A stretch of DNA of 64,000 bases from Frigoribacterium faeni (GCF_011761235.1 NZ_JAAOYW010000001.1:1240781-1304780); one strand, 5' to 3'; positions 8,547-17,827 are shown, counted from the first letter of the stretch. Notes: generated by a model from the letters alone, not told the origin. Numbers and translations are program-made.

Positions 8547-9553
8547 GGGTGCGAGGGCTCTTCCTGTCGGGCGGAGGGGGCGGGGTCGGGGCGCGTGGAG
8601 GGCGCAGGGCCGCGGGCGAGGTGCATCGCGGTAGAGCGCACAGCGGTCGAGCGCTCGGCGGTCTTGCGCACGGCTGTCGACCGCACGGCTGTCGACCGCA
8701 CGGCGCCTGCGCGCCCGGGCGTCGAGGCCGAGGAGGCGCGGCCCGAGACCACGGCACGCGCCGCGGCCGACAGCCCGGCCAGCCCCACCGCGCACGCGGC
8801 GATGCTCGCGCCGGCCGCCGTCGAGGCGTGCCACGAGACGAGCAGCCCGAGGAACACGGCGACGGCGCCCACCCCGGCGGCGGCGGCCATCGTGGTGGGG
8901 ATGCGACGGGTCCACCGGGCTGCGGCGACCGCCGGGGCGAGCAGCAGCCCCACGACGAGCAGGCTGCCCACCGCCTGGTACGACGCGACGACGACGAGCG
9001 TCACGAGGCCGACGAGCACGACGTGGGCCACGCCGGGGCGCAGGCCTGAGGTGCTCGCGACGCGCGGGTCGAAGGCGAGCGCGACGAAGGGGCGGTGGAA
9101 CGCGGCCGTGACCGCCACGCCCACGACGACGGCGACCGCGATGGAGACGAGGTCGTCCTGGTCGACGGCGAGGACGTCGCCGAACAGCACGGCGGTGAGG
9201 TCGGTCGCGAACGAGCGCGACCGTGACACGATCACGACGCCGACGCTGAGCATCGCGACGTAGAGCAGGCCGATCGCGGTGTCGGGCGAGACCCGCGAGC
9301 GGCGCGTGACGAGGCCGACGCCGGCCGTCATCATGGCGGCGCTGACGGCCGCGCCGAGCACGGCGGGGAGCCCCACGAGGGAGGCGACGGCCACCCCCGG
9401 CAGGACCCCGTGCGCCATCGCCTCGCCGAGGAACGCCGTGCCGCGGACGACGACCCAGGTGCCGACGACGCCGCAGAGCACGGCGACGAGCACGCCGCCG
9501 ACGAGGGCTCGGAGCATGAACGCGGTGCTGAACGGGTCGAGGAGGAAGGCCAC
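8543..9553 (-). CDS. aztB: Zinc ABC transporter permease AztB/ZnuB-like
   Basis: A 336-residue ABC-3 family permease with about eight membrane segments (VGGVLVAVLCGVVGTWVV, GVLPGVAVASLVGLPAVL, VAHVVLVGLVTLVVVASY, SLLVVGLLLAPAVAAA). GTG at 9553 is chosen because it gives LLDPFSTAFMLRAL, the usual family start just before the first helix, and leaves room for the divergent promoter. Residues after about 285 form an extra tail, with STAVR repeated several times from a 15-bp tandem repeat (about 8635-8710). Family members normally stop before it, so the tail is probably dispensable. It pairs with AztA and AztC to import Zn2+. Confidence 0.88.
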   Translation of the reverse strand: MAFLLDPFSTAFMLRALVGGVLVAVLCGVVGTWVVVRGTAFLGEAMAHGVLPGVAVASLVGLPAVLGAAVSAAMMTAGVGLVTRRSRVSPDTAIGLLYVAMLSVGVVIVSRSRSFATDLTAVLFGDVLAVDQDDLVSIAVAVVVGVAVTAAFHRPFVALAFDPRVASTSGLRPGVAHVVLVGLVTLVVVASYQAVGSLLVVGLLLAPAVAAARWTRRIPTTMAAAAGVGAVAVFLGLLVSWHASTAAGASIAACAVGLAGLSAAARAVVSGRASSASTPGRAGAVRSTAVRSTAVRKTAERSTAVRSTAMHLARGPAPSTRPDPAPSARQEEPSHP

Positions 9554-9569
9554 GAGGCACGACCATACA

Positions 9570-9591
9570 TGAAAACGATTATCAGTATGAT
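9570..9591. promoter_or_regulatory. Zur-like zinc operator in the aztA/aztB divergent promoter
   Basis: TGAAAACGATTATCAGTATG has the A/T-rich TGAAAA-N-GATT-N-TCA layout of actinobacterial Zur boxes, and is a strongly A/T island in a 73% G+C region. It overlaps the aztA -10 hexamer and lies 17 bp from the aztB start, so zinc-loaded Zur could repress both directions. Confidence 0.75.
9586..9591 (+). promoter_or_regulatory. -10 hexamer of leaderless aztA
   Basis: TATGAT ends 6 bases before the aztA ATG at 9598, so transcription should start at or next to the A of ATG. There is no ribosome binding site before the ATG, consistent with a leaderless mRNA. Confidence 0.65.
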
Positions 9592-9597
9592 CTAGCC

Positions 9598-10284
9598 ATG
9601 GACACCGCCGCCGACCCTGCTCCGCCCTCGCTCGACGTCGCCGCACCGGCCTCGGGGACGCTCGCGCGCCTCCTCGGGGTGACCGCCCGACACGACGGCC
9701 ACACGGCCCTCGACACCGTCGACCTCGACGTGCGGCGGGGTCGGCTGACGGTGCTCGTCGGCCCGAACGGCTCGGGCAAGTCGACCCTGCTCGGCGTGCT
9801 CGCGGGCACGCACCGCGACCTGGCGGGGCAGGTGGAGCTGCCCGCCCCCGGGTCGACCGCGGTCGTCGTGCAGCGCAGCGCGGTCACCGAGCGCCTGCCG
9901 ATCACGGTCCGCGAGACGGTCGCGATGGGGCGCTGGGCGTCGCTCGGGCCGTGGCGGCCGCTGCGCCGGAGGGACCGCGCCGTCGTCGACGAGTGCCTCG
10001 AGGCGCTCGACGTCGCCGACCTCGCCCGGCGGCCGCTCGCGGCGTTGTCGGGCGGGCAGCGGCAACGCGTGCTCGTCGCGCAGGGGCTGGCACGGCGAGC
10101 CGACCTGCTGCTGCTCGACGAGCCGACCGCCGGGGTGGACGCCGCGGCGACGGCGCTCATCCGGGCCGCGGTCGCCGCCGAGCTCGCCCGGGGAGCCACG
10201 GTGGTCGAGGCCACCCACGACCACGAGCTCCGCGGGCCCGGGGTCGACGTCGTGCACCTGGTCGACGGCCGCCGCGTCGCGTGA
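9598..10284 (+). CDS. aztA: Zinc ABC transporter ATP-binding protein AztA-like
   Basis: A 228-residue ABC ATPase. Walker A is GPNGSGKST (residues 55-63), followed by the Q-loop in VVVQRSA, signature LSGGQRQR, Walker B LLLLDEPTAG and the H-loop in ATHDHE. Its size and the MGRW segment after the Q-loop fit metal-uptake ATPases of the ZnuC/AztA group. The ATG follows a -10 hexamer by 6 bases (leaderless). It diverges from aztB across a 44-bp region with a Zur-like box, so AztA, AztB and AztC should form one importer induced by zinc starvation. Confidence 0.9.
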   Translation: MDTAADPAPPSLDVAAPASGTLARLLGVTARHDGHTALDTVDLDVRRGRLTVLVGPNGSGKSTLLGVLAGTHRDLAGQVELPAPGSTAVVVQRSAVTERLPITVRETVAMGRWASLGPWRPLRRRDRAVVDECLEALDVADLARRPLAALSGGQRQRVLVAQGLARRADLLLLDEPTAGVDAAATALIRAAVAAELARGATVVEATHDHELRGPGVDVVHLVDGRRVA

Positions 10285-10307
10285 GCGGCGGGTGCTTGGA
10301 TGGCCCG

Positions 10308-10727
10308 ATGACGCCGGACCTGCCGCCCGACCTCCCGCCCGTCGAGTTCGCGTTCCCCGGGCCCCTGCGCGACGCGATCGTCGCCGCGGTCCTGGCGGGC
10401 GACAAGACGTCGACGAGCTCGCTGCTCCGCGAGTACGAGCGGGCCGACGAACCGCTGCCGGCCGTCGGCGACCGGGGCGTCGTGCTCGACTCCGAAGGAG
10501 GCGCGGTGGCGGTCATCGAGACCACCGCCGTCAGCGTCGTCCCCCTGCACGCGGTCGACCTCGACCACGCCGTCGCGGAGGGCGAGGGCTACGCCGACGT
10601 CGCCGCCTGGCGCCGGGGCCACGAGCGCTTCTGGCGGTCGGACGAGATGCGCGCCGAGCTCGGCGACGGGTTCGAGCTCGACGACGACACGCAGGTCGTG
10701 CTCGAGCGGTTCGCGGTGGTCCGGTGA
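10308..10727 (+). CDS. ASCH domain-containing protein
   Basis: A 139-residue protein of the ASCH/YqfB-like fold. Motifs are EFAFPGPLRDAIVAAVLAGDKTSTSSL, a central VGDRGVVLDSEGGAVAVIETTAV strand pair and the acidic DLDHAVAEGEGYADVAAWRRGHERFW stretch that is characteristic of this group. ASCH proteins are thought to bind RNA or hydrolyse modified nucleosides such as N4-acetylcytidine; the specific role here is unknown. The ATG is 23 bp after aztA and in the same direction, so it is probably co-transcribed, but I see no functional link to zinc. Confidence 0.85.
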   Translation: MTPDLPPDLPPVEFAFPGPLRDAIVAAVLAGDKTSTSSLLREYERADEPLPAVGDRGVVLDSEGGAVAVIETTAVSVVPLHAVDLDHAVAEGEGYADVAAWRRGHERFWRSDEMRAELGDGFELDDDTQVVLERFAVVR

Positions 10728-10743
10728 CGCGCGGCGTCGCTGC

Positions 10744-10817
10744 GCCGCGACACCCCGGACGCCGCACCACACCCCGATCGATCCGGGTGTCGTGCGGCAC
10801 ACGGGGTGTCGCGCGGC
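10744..10817. repeat. Imperfect 74-bp palindrome
   Basis: GCCGCGACACCCCG through ATCGAT to CGGGGTGTCGCGCGGC is an imperfect inverted repeat with arms of about 34 bp centred on ATCGAT. It starts 17 bp after the ASCH stop codon and may end aztA/ASCH transcription. No second copy was seen in the window. Confidence 0.65.
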
Positions 10818-10920
10818 CATGAGCTCGCCGGACGATCCCGCCGGCGTGCGGGGCACGGGGTGCCGCGCAGCGCGCTGGCCGATCTTGCTCGCAGCGCGTC
10901 GGGCACGACCAGCCGCCCCT

Positions 10921-10982
10921 GACACCGCCGAGTGAACGGAACACCGCCGAATTACGCCGTGTTCCGTTCACTCGGCGGTGTC
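10921..10982. repeat. Perfect 24-bp inverted repeat with 14-base loop
   Basis: Arms 10921-10944 and 10959-10982 (starting GACACCGCCGAGTGAACGG) are exactly complementary. Size and layout match the other intergenic palindromes of the window, but the sequence is distinct, so this is a further family. It sits in a 429-bp gap between convergent genes. Confidence 0.85.
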
Positions 10983-11106
10983 GAAGCGGGGTCGGAGCGT
11001 GGGGCGCGGCGGTGGCCGACGCGTGCAGCCGCGCGGCGAGCACGACCGCGCGGCGGGCACGGCGGCGCGACGGCGCGACGTGCGGCGGGCGCCGCGCGAA
11101 CGACGG

Positions 11107-11137
11107 ACGCCCCGCCGCCGGGTCGGCAGCGGGGCGT
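11107..11137 (-). terminator. Hairpin downstream of deoC
   Basis: ACGCCCCGC and GCGGGGCGT form a perfect 9-bp stem around a 13-base loop, 20 bp after the deoC stop on the minus strand. There is no T tract. The rest of 10983-11106 is G+C-rich with no gene or other signal that I can support. Confidence 0.6.
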
Positions 11138-11156
11138 CTCGACGACGACGCGTCGG

Positions 11157-11855
11157 CTAGTACGAACCGGACCCCGTGGAGGCGGCACCCGCGCCGCCGA
11201 GCAGCGCCCGCGACCCCGAGACGCCCAGCCGCGTGGCTCCCGCGGCGACGTAGGCCTGCGCGTCGGCCAGGCTGCGGACGCCGCCCGACGCCTTGACGCC
11301 GAGGCGTCCGCCGACGGTCTCGGCCATCAGCCGGACCGCGTGCTCGGACGCGCCCCCGGCCGGGTGGAAGCCCGTCGACGTCTTGACGAAGTCGGCACCG
11401 GCCGACTCGGCCGCACGGCACGCGCCGACGATCGCGTCGTCGCTCAGCGCGGCCGACTCGATGATGACCTTGAGCACCGTCGGGGCGGGCACGGCCTGGC
11501 GGACGGCGGCGATGTCCTCCTCGATCGAGGCGAAGTCGCCCGCGACCGCGGCGCCGACGTCGATGACCATGTCGACCTCGTCCGCGCCGGAGCGCACGGC
11601 CTCGGCGGCCTCGGCGGCCTTGACGGCGGAGGTGTGCTTGCCGCTGGGGAACCCGGCGACCACGGCGACCTTGAGGTCGGAGCCCTCGGGCAGCACCAGA
11701 GGCAGCATCGACGGCGAGACGCACACCGAGTAGGTGCCGAGCTCGATCGCCTCGGCCACCAGGGCGTCGACGTCGGCACGGGTGGCCTCGGGCTTGAGCA
11801 GGGTGTGGTCGATGAGGCGCGCCACGTCGGCGCTGGTCAGGGTCGTCTCGGTCAT
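11157..11855 (-). CDS. deoC: Deoxyribose-phosphate aldolase
   Basis: A 232-residue DeoC that cleaves 2-deoxyribose-5-phosphate to glyceraldehyde-3-phosphate and acetaldehyde in deoxynucleoside catabolism. The Schiff-base lysine is Lys158 in FVKTSTGF, the proton-relay lysine is Lys188 in GVKASGG, and the active-site Asp is in DMVIDVGA. Full length for the short bacterial class. The ATG overlaps the stop of the GMC oxidoreductase (ATGA, 11852-11855), so it is the last gene of a coupled three-gene operon. That pairing with a flavoprotein dehydrogenase is unusual, because deoC normally sits with nucleoside phosphorylases. Confidence 0.95.
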   Translation of the reverse strand: MTETTLTSADVARLIDHTLLKPEATRADVDALVAEAIELGTYSVCVSPSMLPLVLPEGSDLKVAVVAGFPSGKHTSAVKAAEAAEAVRSGADEVDMVIDVGAAVAGDFASIEEDIAAVRQAVPAPTVLKVIIESAALSDDAIVGACRAAESAGADFVKTSTGFHPAGGASEHAVRLMAETVGGRLGVKASGGVRSLADAQAYVAAGATRLGVSGSRALLGGAGAASTGSGSY

Positions 11856-13471
11856 GACACCAGGGTACGGCGGTCGGCCGACTCGGACTGCGCGTCGGCG
11901 GCGCCCGCCGTCGCGGAGGCGGTCGGGTGCTGCGCCAGGAACCGATCGGCCGTGCGCAGCGACATCGCCATCTGCAGCAGCGCCGGGTTGGCGACGACCG
12001 CGCTGGGGAACGTCGAGTTGTCGCACACCCACAGGTTGGGCACGTCGAAGCTGCGCCCGTCGGGGTCGACGACGGCCTGGGTCGGGTCGTCGCCCATGCG
12101 GCAGGTGCCCAGCGTGTGGGCGGTGCGGGCCAGGACGCGGATGTCGGTGCCGCCGGCGGCCTCGACGATCGACGTCATGGTGCGGACGGCGTGCTCGTCG
12201 ATGGCCTGCTCGTTCGGGCCGGCCGTGAACGAGATGCGGGCCTTCGGCACGCCCACCTCGTCGAGCTCGTCGGAGAGCACCAGACGGTTGTCGTCGCTCG
12301 GCAGGCACTCGGCGTTGATGCCGATGCCGGCGAGGTGACGGTAGCCGCCGACGACGTCGGCGAGCTCGTCGCCCCACAGGCCGCCGCCGCGCACGAGCGT
12401 GGTCGCGAGCGTCAGCGGGGGCACCCCGAGGCTCTGGATGAGGTAGCCGCCGACGAAGTCGGCGTCGGCCGGCGCCCGCAGGTCTTCGGTGATGATCGAC
12501 GACGGGTAGCCGCGGTGGCCGCGCATCTCGCCCTCGAAGGTGGCCCAGACCTGGGTCGCGCCGTGGCACATGAAGTTGCGGCCGACCTGGCCGCTGCTGT
12601 TGGCCAGGCCCGTGTGCAGCAGCAGGCGCGGGGTCTCGACTCCGCCGGCGCAGAGGAACAGCGCCGCGGTGCGCTGACGGTGCTCGACCCCGTCGTGCAC
12701 GTAGACGACCGCCGTGACCTCGCCGTGCTCGTCGACGTCGATGCCGGTCACCGTCGAGTCGGGCCGGATCTCGGCCCCGTGCGCGACCGCGCTCGGCAGG
12801 TACGTGACGTCCATGCTGACCTTGGCGCCGTTGCGGCAGCCCTGGTGGCAGCTGCCGCAGCTGACGCAGGCGTGGCGCAGGCCCACGTGCTCCTGCTGGT
12901 GGTCGTGCGTGATGAGCGCCTCGGGCGCGTCGGCGGTGCGGATGCCGACGGCGTCGCAGCCGCGGACCATCATGTCGGCGGCGGCGTTGCGCCCGGCGGG
13001 CGGGTACTCGTAGCGCCGCGAAGGATCCCACGGGTAGTCGCTCGGGCCGGAGACGCCGACGAAGGCCTCGACCTGCTCGATGTAGCCGGTCACCTCGGCG
13101 GAGTCGACGGGCCAGTCGACGCCCTGGCCGGTCTCGCTCTTGAGGTGCAGGTCGCGCTCGTCCGGGCGCGGCACGAAGGCGCCCCAGTGCAGGGTGGAGC
13201 CGCCGACGCCCTTGCCCGAGTTGTTCGGGCCGAAGGCGTTCGGGTCGTCGCCGTCGCTGAGGCGCTCGTCCATCCAGTTGATGGCGGTGCCGGCGTCCTC
13301 GTCGTTCGTGAACTGCTCGGGGTCGAAGTTCGGCCCCGCCTCGATCGCGACGACGCGCAGGCCCGCCGCGGCCAGCTTCGCCAACAGGGGCGCGCCTCCC
13401 GCGCCGGTGCCCACGACGACGGCGTCCACGATCTCGTCGTGGCCGTAGGTGGTCATGCCGTCGAGCTTCAT
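11852..13471 (-). CDS. GMC family FAD-dependent oxidoreductase
   Basis: A 539-residue glucose-methanol-choline family flavoprotein. The FAD-binding Rossmann motif is [19 protein letters not shown] (residues about 17-35), followed by [18 protein letters not shown]. The Cys-rich [11 protein letters not shown] is typical of the bacterial dehydrogenase branch that passes electrons on through a gluconate-2-dehydrogenase-type subunit. The catalytic His is in HTLGTCRMG and the conserved Asn in [15 protein letters not shown]. It has no signal peptide. The start ATG overlaps the stop of the upstream fusion gene (ATGA, 13468-13471), whose C-terminal half is the matching small subunit. The substrate, probably a polyol or sugar, cannot be named. 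Confidence 0.9.
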   Translation of the reverse strand: MKLDGMTTYGHDEIVDAVVVGTGAGGAPLLAKLAAAGLRVVAIEAGPNFDPEQFTNDEDAGTAINWMDERLSDGDDPNAFGPNNSGKGVGGSTLHWGAFVPRPDERDLHLKSETGQGVDWPVDSAEVTGYIEQVEAFVGVSGPSDYPWDPSRRYEYPPAGRNAAADMMVRGCDAVGIRTADAPEALITHDHQQEHVGLRHACVSCGSCHQGCRNGAKVSMDVTYLPSAVAHGAEIRPDSTVTGIDVDEHGEVTAVVYVHDGVEHRQRTAALFLCAGGVETPRLLLHTGLANSSGQVGRNFMCHGATQVWATFEGEMRGHRGYPSSIITEDLRAPADADFVGGYLIQSLGVPPLTLATTLVRGGGLWGDELADVVGGYRHLAGIGINAECLPSDDNRLVLSDELDEVGVPKARISFTAGPNEQAIDEHAVRTMTSIVEAAGGTDIRVLARTAHTLGTCRMGDDPTQAVVDPDGRSFDVPNLWVCDNSTFPSAVVANPALLQMAMSLRTADRFLAQHPTASATAGAADAQSESADRRTLVS

Positions 13472-14850
13472 CGTGTTGCCTCCATGGTCGGTTCCCAGGC
13501 TTCTCGGGCATCGGCGGCCAGCAGCTGGAAGCCCTGGAAGCGCGGCCCGTCGCCGCCGTTCGCGTAGCCGTCGTAGCCGATGCGCGACATCGTCGCGGGG
13601 TGCGAGAGCCAGGTGCGCACGAGGTCGACCCGGCAGTCCTCGAACCAGAGGGTCATCTGCTCGGCGGTGAAGTCGTCTGCTCGGGGCTCGTGCTCGCCGG
13701 CGATGACCGCCGTGACGAGGGCGTCCTGCTCGGCCCGCGGGAGGTCGCCGAAGCCGGCCAGCTCGTCGAGCCCGCGGCGGTACGCCTCGGGGTCGGGCGG
13801 CAGGGCGGCGTTGCGCCAGCCGTCGCCGCGGCCGGAGCCGACCTGGGCGTCGACCCGGGCGGCGAGGTCGATCGCCTGCCGCGGCTCGGGCGCCCGCTGC
13901 GGCACGACGCGGTCGCTCAGCTCGCGGAGGGTCTGGAGCTGCGCCTCGTCGAGCGCGACGGGGCGGTAGCGGGGGTCGTCGGCGAGGACGCGACGGGCGT
14001 GCAGCGCCCGCGTCTGGGTGCTGACGCGCGAGGAGGCGAGGGTGCGGACCACGTCGACGGGCACGACCGGGCCGGTGCCGGCCTCGTCGCGCCAGAACGC
14101 GCGGATCGCCTCGGCGACCTCGTCGGGGCGCTCGAGCGGCAGGAGGTGCCCGGCACCCTCGAGGACCTGCACGCGGGCCCGCGGGTAGACCGGCCCGTTG
14201 AGCTGGCGCTGTGCCGACTCGCCGAGGTCGCCGTCGCTGCCGCCGGCGAGGACGACGGCGGGCACGTCGAGCACGCCGACCGTCGCGGACCAGTCTTCGC
14301 GGCTGCCGCGGTCGAACCACGCCGTCCAGGCCTCGGCCGAGGCGCGCTGCACGTCGGCGACCGCGACGGAGTCGGACGCCGGGTCGAGCGGCGCCCCCAC
14401 GTTGGCGTCGACGAACGACCGGGCCGACCCGGCGTCGAGCGCGCCGCCGTCGGCCATGGCGCGCTTCTCGGCGCGGTCGTCGTCGCTCATCGGCTCGGGC
14501 GTCGGGGGCGACGCCGCGAGCAGCACGACGCCGCTCAGGCCGAACAGGCCGTGCTCGCCGGCGAGGGCCCGCGACGCCACGACCGACGCGACCTTGCCGC
14601 CCATGCTGTGGCCGACGAGCAGCCAGCGGGCGGGCGCGTGGCGCCGCACCTTGCGCACGACGAGCGCGGCCATGTCGGCCACCGAGACGCCGGAGGCGGC
14701 GCTCGCGTCGCCGAAGCCGGGCAGGTCGAGCGCGACCACGTCGGCCGTGTCGGCGAGCCGGGCGGCGACGCCGTCGAACTCGCGCGCGCTCATGCCGAGG
14801 GCGTGCAGGAAGAAGATCGTCGGACGGGCGGGGTCGACGGCAGTGGTCAT
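13468..14850 (-). CDS. Alpha/beta hydrolase fused to a gluconate 2-dehydrogenase subunit 3-like domain
   Basis: A 460-residue two-domain protein. Residues about 10-265 are an alpha/beta hydrolase with nucleophile elbow GHSMGG, an oxyanion-side FFLHALGMS and the catalytic His in [12 protein letters not shown]. Residues about 280-460 match the small subunit of gluconate-2-dehydrogenase-type complexes ([74 protein letters not shown]). The start at 14850 is preceded by GAGGAGCCACCC; a longer version starting at 14910 lacks such a site. It overlaps the GMC gene by ATGA. The two domains are usually separate proteins, and no stop or frameshift divides them here. The hydrolase may prepare an ester or lactone for the dehydrogenase; this is inference. 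Confidence 0.88.
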   Translation of the reverse strand: MTTAVDPARPTIFFLHALGMSAREFDGVAARLADTADVVALDLPGFGDASAASGVSVADMAALVVRKVRRHAPARWLLVGHSMGGKVASVVASRALAGEHGLFGLSGVVLLAASPPTPEPMSDDDRAEKRAMADGGALDAGSARSFVDANVGAPLDPASDSVAVADVQRASAEAWTAWFDRGSREDWSATVGVLDVPAVVLAGGSDGDLGESAQRQLNGPVYPRARVQVLEGAGHLLPLERPDEVAEAIRAFWRDEAGTGPVVPVDVVRTLASSRVSTQTRALHARRVLADDPRYRPVALDEAQLQTLRELSDRVVPQRAPEPRQAIDLAARVDAQVGSGRGDGWRNAALPPDPEAYRRGLDELAGFGDLPRAEQDALVTAVIAGEHEPRADDFTAEQMTLWFEDCRVDLVRTWLSHPATMSRIGYDGYANGGDGPRFQGFQLLAADAREAWEPTMEATR

Positions 14851-14988
14851 GGGTGGCTCCTCGCAGGGCCTCGGCGCGGTGCCCCCGGACGGCGGGGGCT
14901 CGACGGACACTACGAGGCACCGCCGACACTACGAACGCGCGGCTGACCGGCCTCCCAGCGGGCGCCTCCTCGCGGGGTACGTCCCGCG

Positions 14989-15064
14989 GGTCGAGGGCGG
15001 GCGTTCCGGGCCGAGGGCGGGTGGCCGCCGACCCGCCCTCGGCCCGGAATACCCGCCCTCGACC
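14989..15064. repeat. 76-bp palindromic element, family 2, copy 1
   Basis: Arms of 34 bp (14989-15022 and 15031-15064) starting GGTCGAGGGCGGGCGTTCCG are complementary except for two bases, around an 8-base loop. Each arm itself contains CGAGGGCGGG twice. A second copy lies at 28348-28423. It sits between the hydrolase-fusion gene start and the MMPL stop. Confidence 0.9.
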
Positions 15065-15095
15065 GAGACGCCCGGGCCGCGGCCCGGGGCCCGGG

Positions 15096-17717
15096 TCACG
15101 CCCGGTGGACGCCGTCCCCGTGGTGCCGGGTCGCCGTGTCGGCGTCGACCGGGGCGTCGGCCGCCACGTGCGAGACGTGCCCGTGCGCGTGCCCGTCGCC
15201 CTCGCCCTCGCCCGCCCCGTGCCCCGCGCCGTCGCCGGCCGGCTGCGAGCGCTCGAGCGACGCGCCCTCCACGTCGACGTCGGGCAGGATGCGGTCGAGC
15301 CACTTCGGCAGCCACCAGGCGGCGTCGCCGAGCAGGTGCATCACCGCGGGGATGAGCAGCAGGCGCACGACGAACGCGTCGACGAGCACGCCGAGGGCGA
15401 GCCCCAGGCCGATCGACTGGATCATCACGGAGTTCGAGAACACGAAGCCCGAGAACACCGCCGCCATGATCAGCGCCGCCGCGATGACGACGGTGCGTCC
15501 GGCGTGCACGCCGCGCTGCACGGCGAGGCGCGCCGGCGACCCGTGGGCGTACGACTCGCGCATGCCGCTGACGAGGAACAGCTGGTAGTCCATCGCGAGC
15601 CCGAAGAGCACGCCGACCATGAGGATCGGCAGGAAGCTCAGGATGGGCCCGGGGTCGTGCACGCCGAAGACGGGCGCGAGCCAGCCCCACTGGAACACCG
15701 CCGTCACGCCGCCGAACGCGGCGAACAGCGAGAGCACGAACCCGAGGGTCGCCGTCACCGGCACGAGGATCGACCGGAACACGAACACCAGGATGATCAG
15801 CGACAGGCCGACGACGACGAGCAGGTACAGCGGCAGGGCCGCGGCGAGCTTCTCGCTGACGTCGATGTTGCCCGAAGCGTTGCCGGCCACGCCGAGCGAC
15901 GAGACGCCCTCGACGTCGAGCGCGCGCAGGTCGCGCACGAGCTGCTCGGTCGACTCGGCGGTCGGCCCGCCCTCGGGCACGACCTGGAACGCGAGCAGGG
16001 TGTCGTCGTCGGACGCGCCGATCGGGGCGATGGCGGCGACGTCGTCCTGCGCGGCCAGCTCGGTGCCGACGCGCACCTGCTCGGCGACGAGCTCGTCGTC
16101 CGACACGGCCTGGTCGAGGTCGGCGACCACGAGCAGCGGCCCGTTGACGCCGGCGCCGAACTTGTCCTCGACGATCTTGTAGGCCTTGTAGGCGCTCGAG
16201 TCGACGGGCTCGGACGACCCGGCGGGCAGGCCGAGGCGCATCGACAGCGCGGGGATCGCGATGATCAGCAGCACCGCCACGCCGGCGACGAGCGTGAGCA
16301 CGGCACGACCGGTGCCCATGGGCTTCGACGGCACCTTCACGGCACCGGTGCGGCCGACGGCCGCGCGCGCCTTCTTGGTGAGGATGCGCGGGCCGACGAG
16401 GCGCAGCAGCGCCGGGGTCAGCGTGATGGCGATGAGGATGGCGACGAAGACGCAGACCGCGCCGACGGTGCCCATCAGGCCGAGGAACGGGATGCCCGTC
16501 AGGTTCAGCGCGAGCAGCGCGATGAGCACGGTCGAGCCGGCGAAGACGACCGCGTTGCCCGACGTGCCGTTGGCCAGCCCGATCGACTCGTGCAGCGGCA
16601 CGCCCGCCTTGAGCTGCGTGCGGTGCCGGTTGAGGATGAACAGCGAGTAGTCGATGCCGACCGCCAGGCCGAGCATCACCCCCAGCACCGGCGTGACCGA
16701 GAGCATCTCGACGGCGCCCGAGAGCGACAGCGAGGCGAGCACGCCGACCCCGACGCCGATCAGGGCGTTGAGCAGGGGCAGGCCGGCGCCGATCAGGGTG
16801 CCGAGCATGACGAAGAGCACGATCGCGGCGATGACGACGCCCGCGACCTCGCCCGGGCCGAGGATCTCGGGGATGGTGGCGGCGATGTCGTTCGAGACCT
16901 CGACCTCGACGCCCGCGATGTCCGCGTCCTCGAGGTGGGCGACCACCGCCTCCTTCGCCTCGCTGGGCACGAGGTTCAGCGCCTTGTCGAACTGGATGGT
17001 GGCGACGGCCGTGGTGCCGTCCTCGGAGACCTGGCGGATGCCGGACGAGAGGGCGAGCAGCGAGGCGCCGTCCTCGAGGGTCGACTCCTGCGTCTCGAGC
17101 TCGGTGCGGCTCGAGTCGAGCGTGGCCTGCTGGGCGTCGAGCTGCTGCTGGCCCGCGGTGATCTGGGCCTGCTGGGCGTCGAGCTGCGCCTGGGCGACCG
17201 CGAGCTGGCCGGCGGCCTCGGCCTGGGCACGGGCCGCGTCGAGCTGCTGCTGGCCGGCGGTCAGCTGGGCCTGCGCGGCGTCGATCTGCTGCTGGCCGGA
17301 CTCGAGCTGGGCACGGCCGGCGCTGATCTGCTGGCGGCCCGACTCGATCTGCGTCTGCTGGTCGGCGAGCTGCGCCTGGGTGGCGAACGGGTCGACCGTG
17401 GCCTTGACGTCGTCGAGCTCGGTCGTGCTGTCGAGCAGGTCGACGACGTCGGCCTGCTGGTCGGCGGTGAACGCGCTGTCGTCGCTCGTCGTGAAGACGA
17501 CCGACCCGGTGCCGCCGCTCGCCTGCGGGAACTTCTCGGCGAGCTGGTCGGAGACCTCCTGCGTCTTCGTGCCGGGGATGCTCACGGCCGAGGTGAGCGT
17601 GCCGCCGAAGAGGGCGAACGAGCCGCCGGCGAGGCCGAGCACGACGACCCACGCGGCGATCACCACCCAGGCGCGTCGGGCCGCGAGCCGGCCGAGTCGG
17701 TAGAGCAGGGATGCCAT
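15096..17717 (-). CDS. MMPL family RND-type exporter
   Basis: An 873-residue MMPL protein with the standard two blocks of membrane helices: one helix near the N-terminus, about six at residues 255-390 and five at 595-760. The loop motifs GIDYSLFILNRHR and AMDYQLFLVSGMRE carry the Asp-Tyr pairs of the proton path. The first external domain is replaced in part by a Gln/Ala-rich coiled coil (residues about 115-215, repeats of QAQLTAGQQQLDA). The C-terminus ends in a Gly/His/Asp-rich tail (GHGAGEGEGDGHAHGH). GGAGGACGACC precedes the ATG. A TetR gene lies 110 bp upstream in the same direction, which suggests TetR-controlled export of lipids or toxic compounds. Confidence 0.93.
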   Translation of the reverse strand: MASLLYRLGRLAARRAWVVIAAWVVVLGLAGGSFALFGGTLTSAVSIPGTKTQEVSDQLAEKFPQASGGTGSVVFTTSDDSAFTADQQADVVDLLDSTTELDDVKATVDPFATQAQLADQQTQIESGRQQISAGRAQLESGQQQIDAAQAQLTAGQQQLDAARAQAEAAGQLAVAQAQLDAQQAQITAGQQQLDAQQATLDSSRTELETQESTLEDGASLLALSSGIRQVSEDGTTAVATIQFDKALNLVPSEAKEAVVAHLEDADIAGVEVEVSNDIAATIPEILGPGEVAGVVIAAIVLFVMLGTLIGAGLPLLNALIGVGVGVLASLSLSGAVEMLSVTPVLGVMLGLAVGIDYSLFILNRHRTQLKAGVPLHESIGLANGTSGNAVVFAGSTVLIALLALNLTGIPFLGLMGTVGAVCVFVAILIAITLTPALLRLVGPRILTKKARAAVGRTGAVKVPSKPMGTGRAVLTLVAGVAVLLIIAIPALSMRLGLPAGSSEPVDSSAYKAYKIVEDKFGAGVNGPLLVVADLDQAVSDDELVAEQVRVGTELAAQDDVAAIAPIGASDDDTLLAFQVVPEGGPTAESTEQLVRDLRALDVEGVSSLGVAGNASGNIDVSEKLAAALPLYLLVVVGLSLIILVFVFRSILVPVTATLGFVLSLFAAFGGVTAVFQWGWLAPVFGVHDPGPILSFLPILMVGVLFGLAMDYQLFLVSGMRESYAHGSPARLAVQRGVHAGRTVVIAAALIMAAVFSGFVFSNSVMIQSIGLGLALGVLVDAFVVRLLLIPAVMHLLGDAAWWLPKWLDRILPDVDVEGASLERSQPAGDGAGHGAGEGEGDGHAHGHVSHVAADAPVDADTATRHHGDGVHRA

Positions 17718-17827
17718 GTGGTCGTCCTCCAGGTGGTGCGGTGGTGCGGTGCGGTGGGCCGGTGGTCGGTCCGGGGGGAGCCTCGCGTCGCGTCGTCGAG
17801 AAGGAGGTGGGGGTCGGGTCGGGCGGG

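Noticed and set aside
10744-10982. Attachment site or insertion-sequence ends
   Set aside because: No integrase, transposase or target duplication is visible; the palindromes are self-contained.
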